7,304 nt of DNA from Methylococcales bacterium (GCA_024958995.1 JANXGZ010000152.1:1-7304); one strand, 5' to 3'. Shown: positions 1 to 6,164, numbered from the stretch's first letter. The notes: generated by a model not told the origin, from the letters alone. Program-made: numbers and translations.

Positions 1-1
1 C

Positions 2-1825
2 GAGCAACATCAATCCGTGATGGATCGAATGGTCGCCGATTATGGTAGTGATCCCAATGCGAAGGATCTTTGCCGTGTCTTACGGCTGCCAGGGTTCTAC
101 CATCAAAAGGGTACCCCACACCTTGTTCGTATCGTTCAGGATTCAGGTACAGAGCGTTACTCTGCGGAACAGTTAATCGCAGCATTCCCACCTGTATCGG
201 AAGCTAAGAAACGTAGTGCAAAGCAAACCCCGATCGGTTCTCCAGCGCCTGGGAATCGCAATAGTGCCTTGACCACTATGGCGGGTCGGCTTCGTCGTAA
301 AGGTGCTGACGAGACACTGATTGTCGACGCGCTCAATGGGATTAACGACAATCTGGCCGAACCGCTTTCTGCAGACGAAGTTTCGGGCATCGCAGGATCG
401 ATCAGCAACTACGATCCCGTTGATACGACGTTGACGGATAGTTTGACCTACTCGTTAGAAAAGCATCCGTGCAGCGATGCGGGTCTTGCGGAGCGATTTG
501 CTGAGTTGAAAGGCAACGATCTTCGATGGGTGGCTGGACTGAACTCCTGGATTCAGTGGGGTGGCGTTCGGTGGATTCCAGCGGAGGCGGTGATCGAAGA
601 TGCCATCGCAGTTGCCCGATCAATTAATATCGAAGCCGCTGCAGAGTTCGATGATACTCGTCGAAACACCCTTCAAAAACTAGCAATGTCCGCTGAGAGT
701 CGAGGGCGGTTGGAAGCAATGCTCACGATCGCCGGTCAGTTCGATCGAATGACAGTGAACGCAGCTCGATTTGACCAATGTGCTCATCTGATCGGCTGTG
801 AAAATGGGGTAGTCGATCTTCGAACCAAGAGATTAGTTACGGCAGAACCGGATCAGTGGATCACAAAATGCACGGGGGTTAACTACAAGTTCTCTGCGAA
901 ATGCCCACGGTTTAAGCAATTTATGCTGGAAATCATGGGTGCTGACAAGCCGATGGTTGCCTTTCTTCAACGCTTGATCGGCGCATTTCTAATCGCAGGG
1001 AATCGAGACCAGATCCTCGCCATTTTTCACGGATTGGGTGCTAACGGAAAAAGTGTTTTGCTCGACTGCCTAAGAACTGTATTTGGGGATTATTACCGAT
1101 CAATGAGCTCTGAAACGTTAATGTCACGGCAACGCGGCAATGCCGGAGGTGCTCGTGAAGACCTGGCTCGCTTGCACGGTGCACGGCTGGTCGTCGCTGT
1201 CGAATCCAAGGAAGGTGATTTTCTGGACGAAGAACTGATCAAGGCGATGACCGGTGGTGATTCGCTCGTCGCACGAGTCCCTTATGCCAAATCCTCGGTC
1301 GAGTTTATCCCGGCTTTTACGCCAGTTCTCATTACTAACCACAAGCCCGTGATTCGAGGTACTGATCATGCAATCTGGCGGCGAATGGTGCTGATTCCAT
1401 TTGAGCAAAGCTTCAAGGGCAAGGCTCGCGACGCTCATTTACTCGATAAACTCGTCGCTGAGCGTGAAGGGATACTGCGCTGGGTTGTTCAGGGTGCTGC
1501 TCAGTACTTCAAGAAGGGGCTTAGCCTACCGAAAAAGGTTAAGGCGATTACGAACGAATACCGCGGTGACATGGATCTGATGCAACATTGGATTGATGAA
1601 ATGTGCGTACTTGGAAACCAAGAAACTGAGGCTACAGATATGCTGTACTGCATGTACAAGTCGTGGGCGATTAGTGACGGGCTCCGACCGATGACCAAAA
1701 TAGCGTTCGGTCGTAAACTGTCCGACCGAGGTTTCGGTACCAGGAAATCTCACGGAAAATCAGTTCGAACGGGTATTTCGCTTCGCAAAGGTGTTGGGAG
1801 CCTCTGGGCAAATCTCCCGGGATAA
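2..1825 (+). CDS. P4-type primase/SF3 helicase, 5'-truncated by the window edge
   Basis: This is the replication protein of a phage, plasmid or integrative element, which makes primers and unwinds DNA at the element's own origin. The frame is open to the left edge, and the GTG at 17 and ATG at 20 lie inside a conserved domain, so the true start is upstream. Numbering from the codon at 17: the tail of a RepB-like primase domain (about 1-45, with DPNAKDLCRVLRLPGF); a PriCT-like helical segment (about 80-134, starting NRNSAL); a D5_N-type region (about 160-335); an SF3 ATPase with Walker A GLGANGKS (339-346), Walker B-like RLVVAVES (390-397), motif C ITNHKP (439-444) and a WRR arginine pair (454-456). 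A C-terminal winged helix follows (about 536-590, ending GISLR). All ATPase motifs look intact. Family assignment is firm; the element type (phage, plasmid, island) is not determined, and no other element gene is in view. Confidence 0.93.
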   Translation, partial: EQHQSVMDRMVADYGSDPNAKDLCRVLRLPGFYHQKGTPHLVRIVQDSGTERYSAEQLIAAFPPVSEAKKRSAKQTPIGSPAPGNRNSALTTMAGRLRRKGADETLIVDALNGINDNLAEPLSADEVSGIAGSISNYDPVDTTLTDSLTYSLEKHPCSDAGLAERFAELKGNDLRWVAGLNSWIQWGGVRWIPAEAVIEDAIAVARSINIEAAAEFDDTRRNTLQKLAMSAESRGRLEAMLTIAGQFDRMTVNAARFDQCAHLIGCENGVVDLRTKRLVTAEPDQWITKCTGVNYKFSAKCPRFKQFMLEIMGADKPMVAFLQRLIGAFLIAGNRDQILAIFHGLGANGKSVLLDCLRTVFGDYYRSMSSETLMSRQRGNAGGAREDLARLHGARLVVAVESKEGDFLDEELIKAMTGGDSLVARVPYAKSSVEFIPAFTPVLITNHKPVIRGTDHAIWRRMVLIPFEQSFKGKARDAHLLDKLVAEREGILRWVVQGAAQYFKKGLSLPKKVKAITNEYRGDMDLMQHWIDEMCVLGNQETEATDMLYCMYKSWAISDGLRPMTKIAFGRKLSDRGFGTRKSHGKSVRTGISLRKGVGSLWANLPG

Positions 1826-1827
1826 AA

Positions 1828-1939
1828 GTCGGGGGAGGATGGGGAGGATATATTGGCTTTTCAAAAAGTTTTGTATAAAAGAGTATTTAGGAAAAGTTTC
1901 GAAAACAGGGGTTTATCCTCCCCATCCTCCTCCTCCGAC
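1828..1939. repeat. long G-rich/C-rich inverted repeat just after the primase gene
   Basis: The left arm 1834-1850 (GGAGGATGGGGAGGATA) is a perfect 17-nt inverted match to 1914-1930. After a small internal loop a further 5 bp pair, GTCGG (1828-1832) with CCGAC (1935-1939). The AT-rich interior is 63 nt. The left arm itself contains a tandem 9-mer, GGGGAGGAT at 1832-1840 and 1841-1849, with the inverted copy ATCCTCCCC at 1915-1923. It begins 3 nt after the primase stop and has no following T tract, so it is not a normal terminator. It could be a replication origin structure, a helicase or primase binding site, or an mRNA 3' structure. Confidence 0.8.
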
Positions 1940-1981
1940 CATCAAGGCATCATGGTTCAGTCAGAGCATTTAGACGCTAGG

Positions 1982-2049
1982 CCTTGGTAGCTCAGCATCT
2001 CAGTCTCTGGATCCTCGTCTCCAAGCCGCTGAGCGACTAAGTACCAAGG
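1982..2049. repeat. interrupted inverted repeat
   Basis: The 15-nt arm CCTTGGTAGCTCAGC (1982-1996) is matched on the other side by GCTGAGC (2028-2034) and TACCAAGG (2042-2049), separated by a 7-nt bulge GACTAAG. A second small palindrome, ACCAAG-GTT-CTTGGT, lies at 2043-2057 and would compete with it, so two alternative folds are possible. Function unknown. Confidence 0.6.
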
Positions 2050-2148
2050 TTCTTGGTTTCCGATCGCTAAGCCACTAGGTTCCAAATGATTGATATCGTA
2101 GGCAAAAACCTCTCACTTGGGGTGCTGGGTGCTCAGGCACTAAGTTTT
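1990..2148. repeat. degenerate 18-nt repeat, four copies
   Basis: Four related units start at 1990 (GCTCAGCATCTCAGTCTC), 2028 (GCTGAGCGACTAAGTACC), 2066 (GCTAAGCCACTAGGTTCC) and 2131 (GCTCAGGCACTAAGTTTT). The first three are exactly 38 nt apart and the fourth is 65 nt further on. Units 2 and 3 share 16 of 20 positions. Just before unit 4 is a 7-nt tandem, GGGTGCT, at 2120-2133. The units are too degenerate for a CRISPR; iteron-like protein binding sites or a decayed tandem repeat are the main alternatives. Confidence 0.5.
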
Positions 2149-2184
2149 CAAATCAAGCACTCATAAGTCTTTGTTTTATATGGT

Positions 2185-2199
2185 GTTTTTACGGCACTG
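2185..2199. repeat. direct repeat, left copy (partner at 2831-2845)
   Basis: GTTTTTACGGCACTG here and GTTTTTACGGCCCTG at 2831-2845 agree at 14 of 15 positions in the same orientation, 646 nt apart. The second copy lies 19 nt beyond the stop of the SCO-MauG gene. They could be insertion scars or core att-like repeats, or a chance match in AT-rich DNA; no integrase is present to support the first reading. Confidence 0.35.
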
Positions 2200-2202
2200 A
2201 GG

Positions 2203-2227
2203 GGGTTATGCTTAATGAGCATAACTC
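2203..2227. other. hairpin with 8-bp perfect stem
   Basis: GTTATGCT (2205-2212) pairs perfectly with AGCATAAC (2218-2225) around a 5-nt loop TAATG; a G-T and a G-C pair extend the stem to 2203-2227. No T run follows directly (TCGTTGTTTTC), so it would be a poor terminator. It may be a protein-binding palindrome or a single-strand hairpin in the putative origin or boundary region. Confidence 0.45.
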
Positions 2228-2370
2228 GTTGTTTTCTAATGTGTTTTTCAACATTTTGGTTTAAATTCTACAACCTAAAAAAACAGCTAGCCCCCTACCC
2301 CCCCTCCTAAGGATGGCGGTGTAACAGGGGGACGGCAGACGCCTCGTGGTTGAAGATTTTTAGGATTGGA

Positions 2371-2388
2371 CAGCCCCAACAGCCCCAT
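2371..2388. repeat. 9-nt tandem CAGCCCCAA / CAGCCCCAT
   Basis: Two adjacent nonamers differ only at the last base. On the opposite strand they read as TTGGGGCTG-type units, similar in length and G content to the GGGGAGGAT pair at 1832-1849. Together with the C-rich patch at about 2291-2307 they make the strand asymmetry of this region unusual. Confidence 0.5.
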
Positions 2389-2672
2389 CGAAGTACCGAA
2401 ATAACCCCCCGTTTGAAAGGAACAACCGGCGATATTGAATTGGCACCTGAACCTCTATTCACATCGATGTTGAATCCGGTACCATTTTGGCTAACTCTAC
2501 GATTTATCGGCTCATCTTTCCCGACTATGAATCGAACCATTGATCTCAAATTCGATTCGTACTGTTCAGGTAATGAGTCAGCTGGTTCATTCACCAAGTC
2601 CTAACGGCGGCCTAGCGATCCTTGCCAAACATCGTGGCACGGCTTCACCACATAGGAAAGCAAGGATACTCT

Positions 2673-2783
2673 CTACATTGCTCGTTGCCCTATCCATGAT
2701 GACCACCATCCAAGCTGGATCGTCCATTGATACAGGTGAAACTCCCTAGCCGTTCGGTCTGTATTCTTTTGCCTGCCCGACAT
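2673..2783 (-). CDS. possible 36-residue small protein, unrecognised
   Basis: On the minus strand an ATG at 2781-2783 follows a textbook AAGGAG (2791-2796) with a 7-nt spacer, opening a 36-codon frame that ends in TAG. The product starts MSGRQKNTDRTAREF and is then rich in tryptophan (four in the last 17 residues). It lies 80 nt downstream of the SCO-MauG stop on the same strand, so it could be read through from that operon. Apart from the ribosome site there is no support for it: I recognise no family, and a purine-rich stretch can mimic a Shine-Dalgarno sequence by chance. Confidence 0.15.
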   Translation of the reverse strand: MSGRQKNTDRTAREFHLYQWTIQLGWWSSWIGQRAM

Positions 2784-2830
2784 CGCTTTTCTCCTTTTCT
2801 TTTTCCAGTCTCCTTATGATCGCGTCATGC

Positions 2831-2845
2831 GTTTTTACGGCCCTG
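2831..2845. repeat. direct repeat, right copy (partner at 2185-2199)
   Basis: GTTTTTACGGCCCTG is the second copy of the 15-nt pair, one mismatch from the first. It sits between the SCO-MauG stop and the gene-free stretch, where a boundary between the operon and the element DNA could lie. Confidence 0.35.
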
Positions 2846-2863
2846 GTTTAACGACTGTTGCTA

Positions 2864-4705
2864 CTATCGAATATCGCCCACCGGCGCCGCAAAGGCGTCA
2901 TCCAGCAGTTCATCGATGTTGGCTCCGATCAGCGAGCGCAGAAATTCAACCAGGTCAACGATTTCCCTCTCGTTCAGGCCCAGCGGCTTGATTCTGGGAT
3001 CCAGGTTCTCATTCTCTATCCCGCCCTGGTTATAGAACCGAACGACCTGTTTCAGCGTGGCGAGTGAGCCATTGTGCATGTAGGGAGCAGTGAGGCTGAT
3101 ATTCCTGAGCGTGGGCGTCTTGTATTTCCATCGATCCCCTGGTTGCTGGCTGATTTCGTAATGGCCGAGATCATTAGCCTGAGGTTCTGAAACGCGATTG
3201 ATGGTGTCGCTGTCGACTTCCACATGAATGCCGGGTGCCAGTTCTATCTTTCTTGTTGTCGGCATTGTCCGCATCGATTCTCCGTAACCAATCCCGGTAT
3301 TGTGCAGTTGGTCGTCGCTGAACAGTGCGTATTCGTCCGAGATCTGGTGGCAGGCATTGCAGCCGGCCTTGCCGACAAACAAGCGAAAGCCGCGTCTGGC
3401 GGGTTCCGTTAGGGCATTTTTCTGGCCTCCGAACTGCCATTGGTCGAAGCGGGAACCGGCCGAGATCAGGCTGCGTTCGTAACTGGCAATCGCCTGCCCG
3501 ATGGTTTCTATTGTGGGTCCCTTGCGGAAGGCTTTTTCAAACAGCCCCTGGTAGTCGGAAAACGATCTGATCTTGTTGATTAGGTAGCCGATGGACGGGT
3601 TTCCCATTTCGTTGGGTGCCAGTAAAGGCCCCCACACCTGGTTTTCCAAGGTGGTCTCCCGTCCGTCATGAAACAGCAACGATGCGTAGCCTACGTTGTA
3701 GAGTGTCGGACTGTTGCGGCGAACGCTGCGTCCTTCGATGCCGACTGCAGTGGCCATTTCGTTACTGCTGAACCCCTGTTCCGGGATGTGGCACATGGCA
3801 CAGGAAAAGGTGTTGTTAAGAGAAAGGCGGCGGTCGTAGAAAAGTTTCCTGCCGAGACTGATTTTTTCCGTGGTTGCGGGATTGTCTTGGGGAACGGGCA
3901 CCGGAGGCAAGCCCAGCGGCGGACGGGTGAGGTTGCCGAGAAGATCCGCTGGCTGACCTGTGCGCCGGTTTAATGAGACCGAGGAACCCGATGAATATCC
4001 TTGCCTGATGTTAGGTTCTGAGCGGGGTTCAAGTGGTTCCTCATCAACAAGAGTCTTGAAATCATTGATTAATGACTCAGGGTGAAGAAAGGAGACACTG
4101 TAGATATTGCGCAACTGTTTGTGCTGGTCGATTAGGTAGACCCGCAGGATGTGGGAAAACGTTCCGGTAAATTGGCCCTCTTGGTCGATTATTTTCTGGA
4201 TATCCTGTCGGTAACCGTCGAGGATCGGTTGCAATGCTTTTTCGGATTCGGTGGTCAGAAAGCGCCAGTCCACTCCGTTCCCGGTAAAAGACTTCGCGTA
4301 ACGCCGAAGAGTTTCCGGAGTGTCGTGCGCTGGATTGAAACTAAGGGTCAGTAATCTCAGTTTTGAAGCCAGTTCAGGGTCTTTCTGCAGCAGCCGGTTG
4401 ATCCTGTGGAATACAAAGGTGGCGAGCGGACAGCCATTGGCATCGGTGCAAGTGGAGTAAATGAAACTCAGCAGGACTATTCTGTCGCCCATCAGGTCGT
4501 GAAGTCTGATCTTTTGCTCTTCCGTTGTGACGACTGAACCGTCTGCTGCCGGCCCGATCGGTGGAAGGGAATAACTGCCTGCCTTTGGTGCTTCGAATAG
4601 CAGCGGGCCGTAACCCGGCGCCAGGGTCGGTTGGCGATGGCCTGGAATATCAGCCCAAAGTGACTGGCTAAAGAATAGCGCAGCAAGAATTGCTATGGCG
4701 TTCAT
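2864..4705 (-). CDS. SCO1/SenC copper chaperone fused to di-haem MauG/CcP-like cytochrome
   Basis: This is a two-domain periplasmic protein of 613 residues, numbered from the ATG at 4705. That start is preferred over the TTG at 4726, which lies inside a hairpin and precedes the signal peptide (MNAIAILAALFFSQSLWA). Residues about 45-222 form a thioredoxin-fold SCO domain with C86 and C92-P93 (CTDANGCP) and a likely copper-ligand histidine, H185 (FSHILRVYLID). After a linker (about 223-262) come two c-haem sites, C302-AMC-H306 and C449-NAC-H453, in the CCP_MauG arrangement, ending with APYMHNGS (540-547) and VRFYNQGG (555-562). SCO proteins insert copper; MauG enzymes use H2O2 to oxidise protein residues, while bacterial CcPs reduce H2O2. 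The gene starts 70 nt after mtoX on the same strand, so it probably matures or protects MtoX. Oddities are the C-x5-C spacing (SCO is usually C-x3-C) and the fusion itself. Domain calls are firm; the role is inferred. Confidence 0.92.
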   Translation of the reverse strand: MNAIAILAALFFSQSLWADIPGHRQPTLAPGYGPLLFEAPKAGSYSLPPIGPAADGSVVTTEEQKIRLHDLMGDRIVLLSFIYSTCTDANGCPLATFVFHRINRLLQKDPELASKLRLLTLSFNPAHDTPETLRRYAKSFTGNGVDWRFLTTESEKALQPILDGYRQDIQKIIDQEGQFTGTFSHILRVYLIDQHKQLRNIYSVSFLHPESLINDFKTLVDEEPLEPRSEPNIRQGYSSGSSVSLNRRTGQPADLLGNLTRPPLGLPPVPVPQDNPATTEKISLGRKLFYDRRLSLNNTFSCAMCHIPEQGFSSNEMATAVGIEGRSVRRNSPTLYNVGYASLLFHDGRETTLENQVWGPLLAPNEMGNPSIGYLINKIRSFSDYQGLFEKAFRKGPTIETIGQAIASYERSLISAGSRFDQWQFGGQKNALTEPARRGFRLFVGKAGCNACHQISDEYALFSDDQLHNTGIGYGESMRTMPTTRKIELAPGIHVEVDSDTINRVSEPQANDLGHYEISQQPGDRWKYKTPTLRNISLTAPYMHNGSLATLKQVVRFYNQGGIENENLDPRIKPLGLNEREIVDLVEFLRSLIGANIDELLDDAFAAPVGDIR

Positions 4706-4722
4706 CAAGGAATTACCTGATT

Positions 4723-4761
4723 GCAAAGGCCGGACCGGAAAAACACCGGCCCGGCCTTTGC
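4723..4761 (-). promoter_or_regulatory. strong intercistronic hairpin between mtoX and the SCO-MauG gene
   Basis: GCAAAGGCCGG (4723-4733) pairs perfectly with CCGGCCTTTGC (4751-4761). After one mismatch, CCGG 4735-4738 pairs with 4746-4749, closing a 7-nt loop. In transcription order it follows the mtoX stop by 14 nt and has no T tract behind it, so it is not a classic terminator. It would suit partial termination or mRNA stabilisation, giving more oxidase than maturation protein. It also covers the alternative TTG start at 4726, which argues for the ATG at 4705. Confidence 0.75.
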
Positions 4762-4775
4762 GTTGGGTCCGGTAC

Positions 4776-6152
4776 CTAGTGGCTCAGGTTAGCAACCAAG
4801 TTGGCTGGTTTGGTATTGCTGGCACCGTAGAGGGAGTAAGCACCAAAGCGCATCTGGTGCGGTCGCCCGAGTTTTTCCTTGATGAAATCCAAGGCAAACT
4901 GCTGGGTGAGTTTATTGCCGTCCCAGGTGAATTGCTTGAGATACTGCTCGTTGTCCTGACCTTTCTTGTCCCAGTTTGCGAGCAGAGATGAGGTGTAGTA
5001 CAACCGTTGGCCATCCCAACTGGATGAAACCATGTTGATCTGGCTTCCGATCTTCTGTTCGAAAACCTGCTTCGGGTTGAAGGGATCGGAAATGTCAAAG
5101 GCCCGGGTTTTCCCATCCATGAAGGTGTTGACCCAAAGCATTTGGTCATCGCTCTGGATGGAGATATCGACGGGCAAGGGTATCTTGCTCGGGTCTCCAA
5201 TATCGGCCACCTCGCTGGCCTGCCAGTCTCCCTTTTCATTTTCATGGATCAACCAGATTTTTGATGTCAGAGCGGTGGTGGTGAAACAATAGTTGTGATT
5301 TTCTTCCCAGGCACAGCGGATCTCTAGTGGAGAGCCCGGAACATCGAAGATTTTTTTCGGTTGTCTGGCGTGGAGGTCCCATTGAACAACGGTTCCCCCG
5401 AATTGTTTCATCGCCTCCGGATCGTTAAGCATTTTTCCGAAATCCATCATGTAGTTGGACCAGCCGGTAAAGGACGAGGTGAACATGGCATTGCGCCTGG
5501 GCAGTGCGCGGACATCGTAGCCGTAACCATCGGCGATCTGCCCGGTTTTTATCGCGCCGTTCAGATCGCTGTCGGTCGGCATCCAGTGTGTTGCAACGTA
5601 CTGGCCGGCATTGCTGTATTCGACCAGGGCCGTGCGGCCACCGTGATCCTTGTTGTTTGAGAGCCCGGTGAGCATCATCCTCCCGGGTAGGGCATAGGTC
5701 GTATGCGGTCCAACGACGCCACCGCTTTTGGCAACGAAATCGGTGATGGTTCTGCTCAGGCGCGGTTTGGCCGGATCGCTGTGTACGTCGAAAATGAAGA
5801 CCTTGCTGGTATCCAGTCCCGCTGCCCACAGGTATTTGCGGTCATCGGTAAAGCCCGAATGGTGGGCTTCGTTGCGGCCACCCACTGACACCGAGTTGAC
5901 CACCTGTCCATAGCTGGATGATTTGGGGTTGACGTCTACGGTGACCAGCTTGTCCTGTTGGTCGCCGACCCCCTCCATCCCGAGGGTCCAGACATAGACA
6001 AAGTCTTCCTGGCCGGTGATCTTGGCCATGTAAGGCGACTGGCAGGTTTCGTCGGCGCTAGCCGTCGCGCCAAGCAAGAGGCTCGCAGGAAGTGTGAGAG
6101 TGATCATCAGTTTTCGCCAGATACTGGCAGTTTTCGATACGGGGTGGTTCAT
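4776..6152 (-). CDS. mtoX: methanethiol oxidase (SBP56 family), exported
   Basis: This is a copper-dependent periplasmic enzyme oxidising methanethiol with O2 to formaldehyde, sulfide and H2O2, a step in the breakdown of methanethiol from dimethylsulfide or DMSP. The product is 458 residues, close to the usual family length (about 430-470). The ATG at 6152 has a GGAGGT Shine-Dalgarno sequence 6 nt upstream and starts a signal peptide (residues 1-33, cleavage after ASA), so longer starts back to 6206 are rejected. SBP56 hallmarks are LVTVDVNPKS (69-78), NEAHHSGF (94-101), GPHTTY (148-153), PLEIR (275-279), FDISDP (352-357), LYYTSSLLANWDKK (384-397) and LGRPHQMRF (428-436); H97, H98, H150 and H432 are possible copper ligands. 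Aligned from memory with human SELENBP1, the selenium-binding Cys57 position is T56, which fits oxidase rather than selenium function. The SCO-MauG gene follows and a TetR gene precedes it on the same strand. Family call very firm; catalytic role by homology. Confidence 0.93.
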   Translation of the reverse strand: MNHPVSKTASIWRKLMITLTLPASLLLGATASADETCQSPYMAKITGQEDFVYVWTLGMEGVGDQQDKLVTVDVNPKSSSYGQVVNSVSVGGRNEAHHSGFTDDRKYLWAAGLDTSKVFIFDVHSDPAKPRLSRTITDFVAKSGGVVGPHTTYALPGRMMLTGLSNNKDHGGRTALVEYSNAGQYVATHWMPTDSDLNGAIKTGQIADGYGYDVRALPRRNAMFTSSFTGWSNYMMDFGKMLNDPEAMKQFGGTVVQWDLHARQPKKIFDVPGSPLEIRCAWEENHNYCFTTTALTSKIWLIHENEKGDWQASEVADIGDPSKIPLPVDISIQSDDQMLWVNTFMDGKTRAFDISDPFNPKQVFEQKIGSQINMVSSSWDGQRLYYTSSLLANWDKKGQDNEQYLKQFTWDGNKLTQQFALDFIKEKLGRPHQMRFGAYSLYGASNTKPANLVANLSH

Positions 6153-6158
6153 CTTTCT

Positions 6159-6164
6159 ACCTCC
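6159..6164 (-). promoter_or_regulatory. ribosome binding site that fixes the mtoX start
   Basis: On the minus strand GGAGGT is followed by 6 nt (AGAAAG) and then the ATG at 6152. This is the only strong Shine-Dalgarno sequence near the N terminus, and the resulting protein opens directly into a signal peptide. Confidence 0.85.

Larger units (their letters stand above)
1826..2863. other. gene-free, repeat-rich stretch between convergent genes
   Basis: About 1 kb separates the primase stop from the stop of the SCO-MauG gene, and no frame in it resembles a known protein. It contains the inverted repeat at 1828-1939, degenerate repeats at 1990-2148, an AT-rich part (about 2160-2290) with a hairpin at 2203-2227, a cytosine-rich patch at about 2291-2307, a 9-nt tandem at 2371-2388 and a near-identical 15-nt pair at 2185-2199 and 2831-2845. 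No rho-independent terminator with a T tract was seen for either flanking gene. Such composition fits an origin region or an element boundary, but this is inference. Confidence 0.6.

Noticed and set aside
1791..1973. Plus-strand 60-codon frame overlapping the primase end
   Set aside because: It is read mostly from the inverted repeat (its PPHPPPP part is the C-rich arm) and starts inside the primase gene.
1981..2090. tRNA-like look: GGTAGCTCAG resembles a D-arm and GGTTCCAAATG a T-loop
   Set aside because: The D-stem cannot close at tRNA distance, the T-loop is wrong, no acceptor stem pairs, and the span is too long.
1990..2148. CRISPR array
   Set aside because: The units are short and degenerate, the spacing is irregular after the third, and no cas gene is present.
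2205..2225. Integron attC site
   Set aside because: The GTTATGC and GCATAAC boxes are in the reverse order to attC core sites, and no integron gene is present.
2307..2604. Overlapping frames on both strands (2307-2597 minus, 2350-2604 plus)
   Set aside because: They overlap each other antisense, have low-complexity parts from the C-rich repeats, and lack convincing starts or family resemblance.
2540..2749. Plus-strand frame of 69 codons (ATG at 2573) with a hydrophobic stretch ILSTLLVALSMM
   Set aside because: The hydrophobic stretch sits in the middle rather than at the N terminus, the ribosome site is too close to the ATG, and no family is recognisable.
4706..4726. TTG start at 4726 for the SCO-MauG gene
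   Set aside because: It lies in the intercistronic hairpin and adds seven residues before an otherwise normal signal peptide; the ATG at 4705 is better.
4723..4761. Rho-independent terminator after mtoX
   Set aside because: The stem is strong but no T run follows on the transcribed strand.
5425..5829. 134-codon minus-strand frame inside mtoX, and similar out-of-frame reads in the SCO-MauG gene
   Set aside because: They are shadows of strongly supported conserved genes in another frame.
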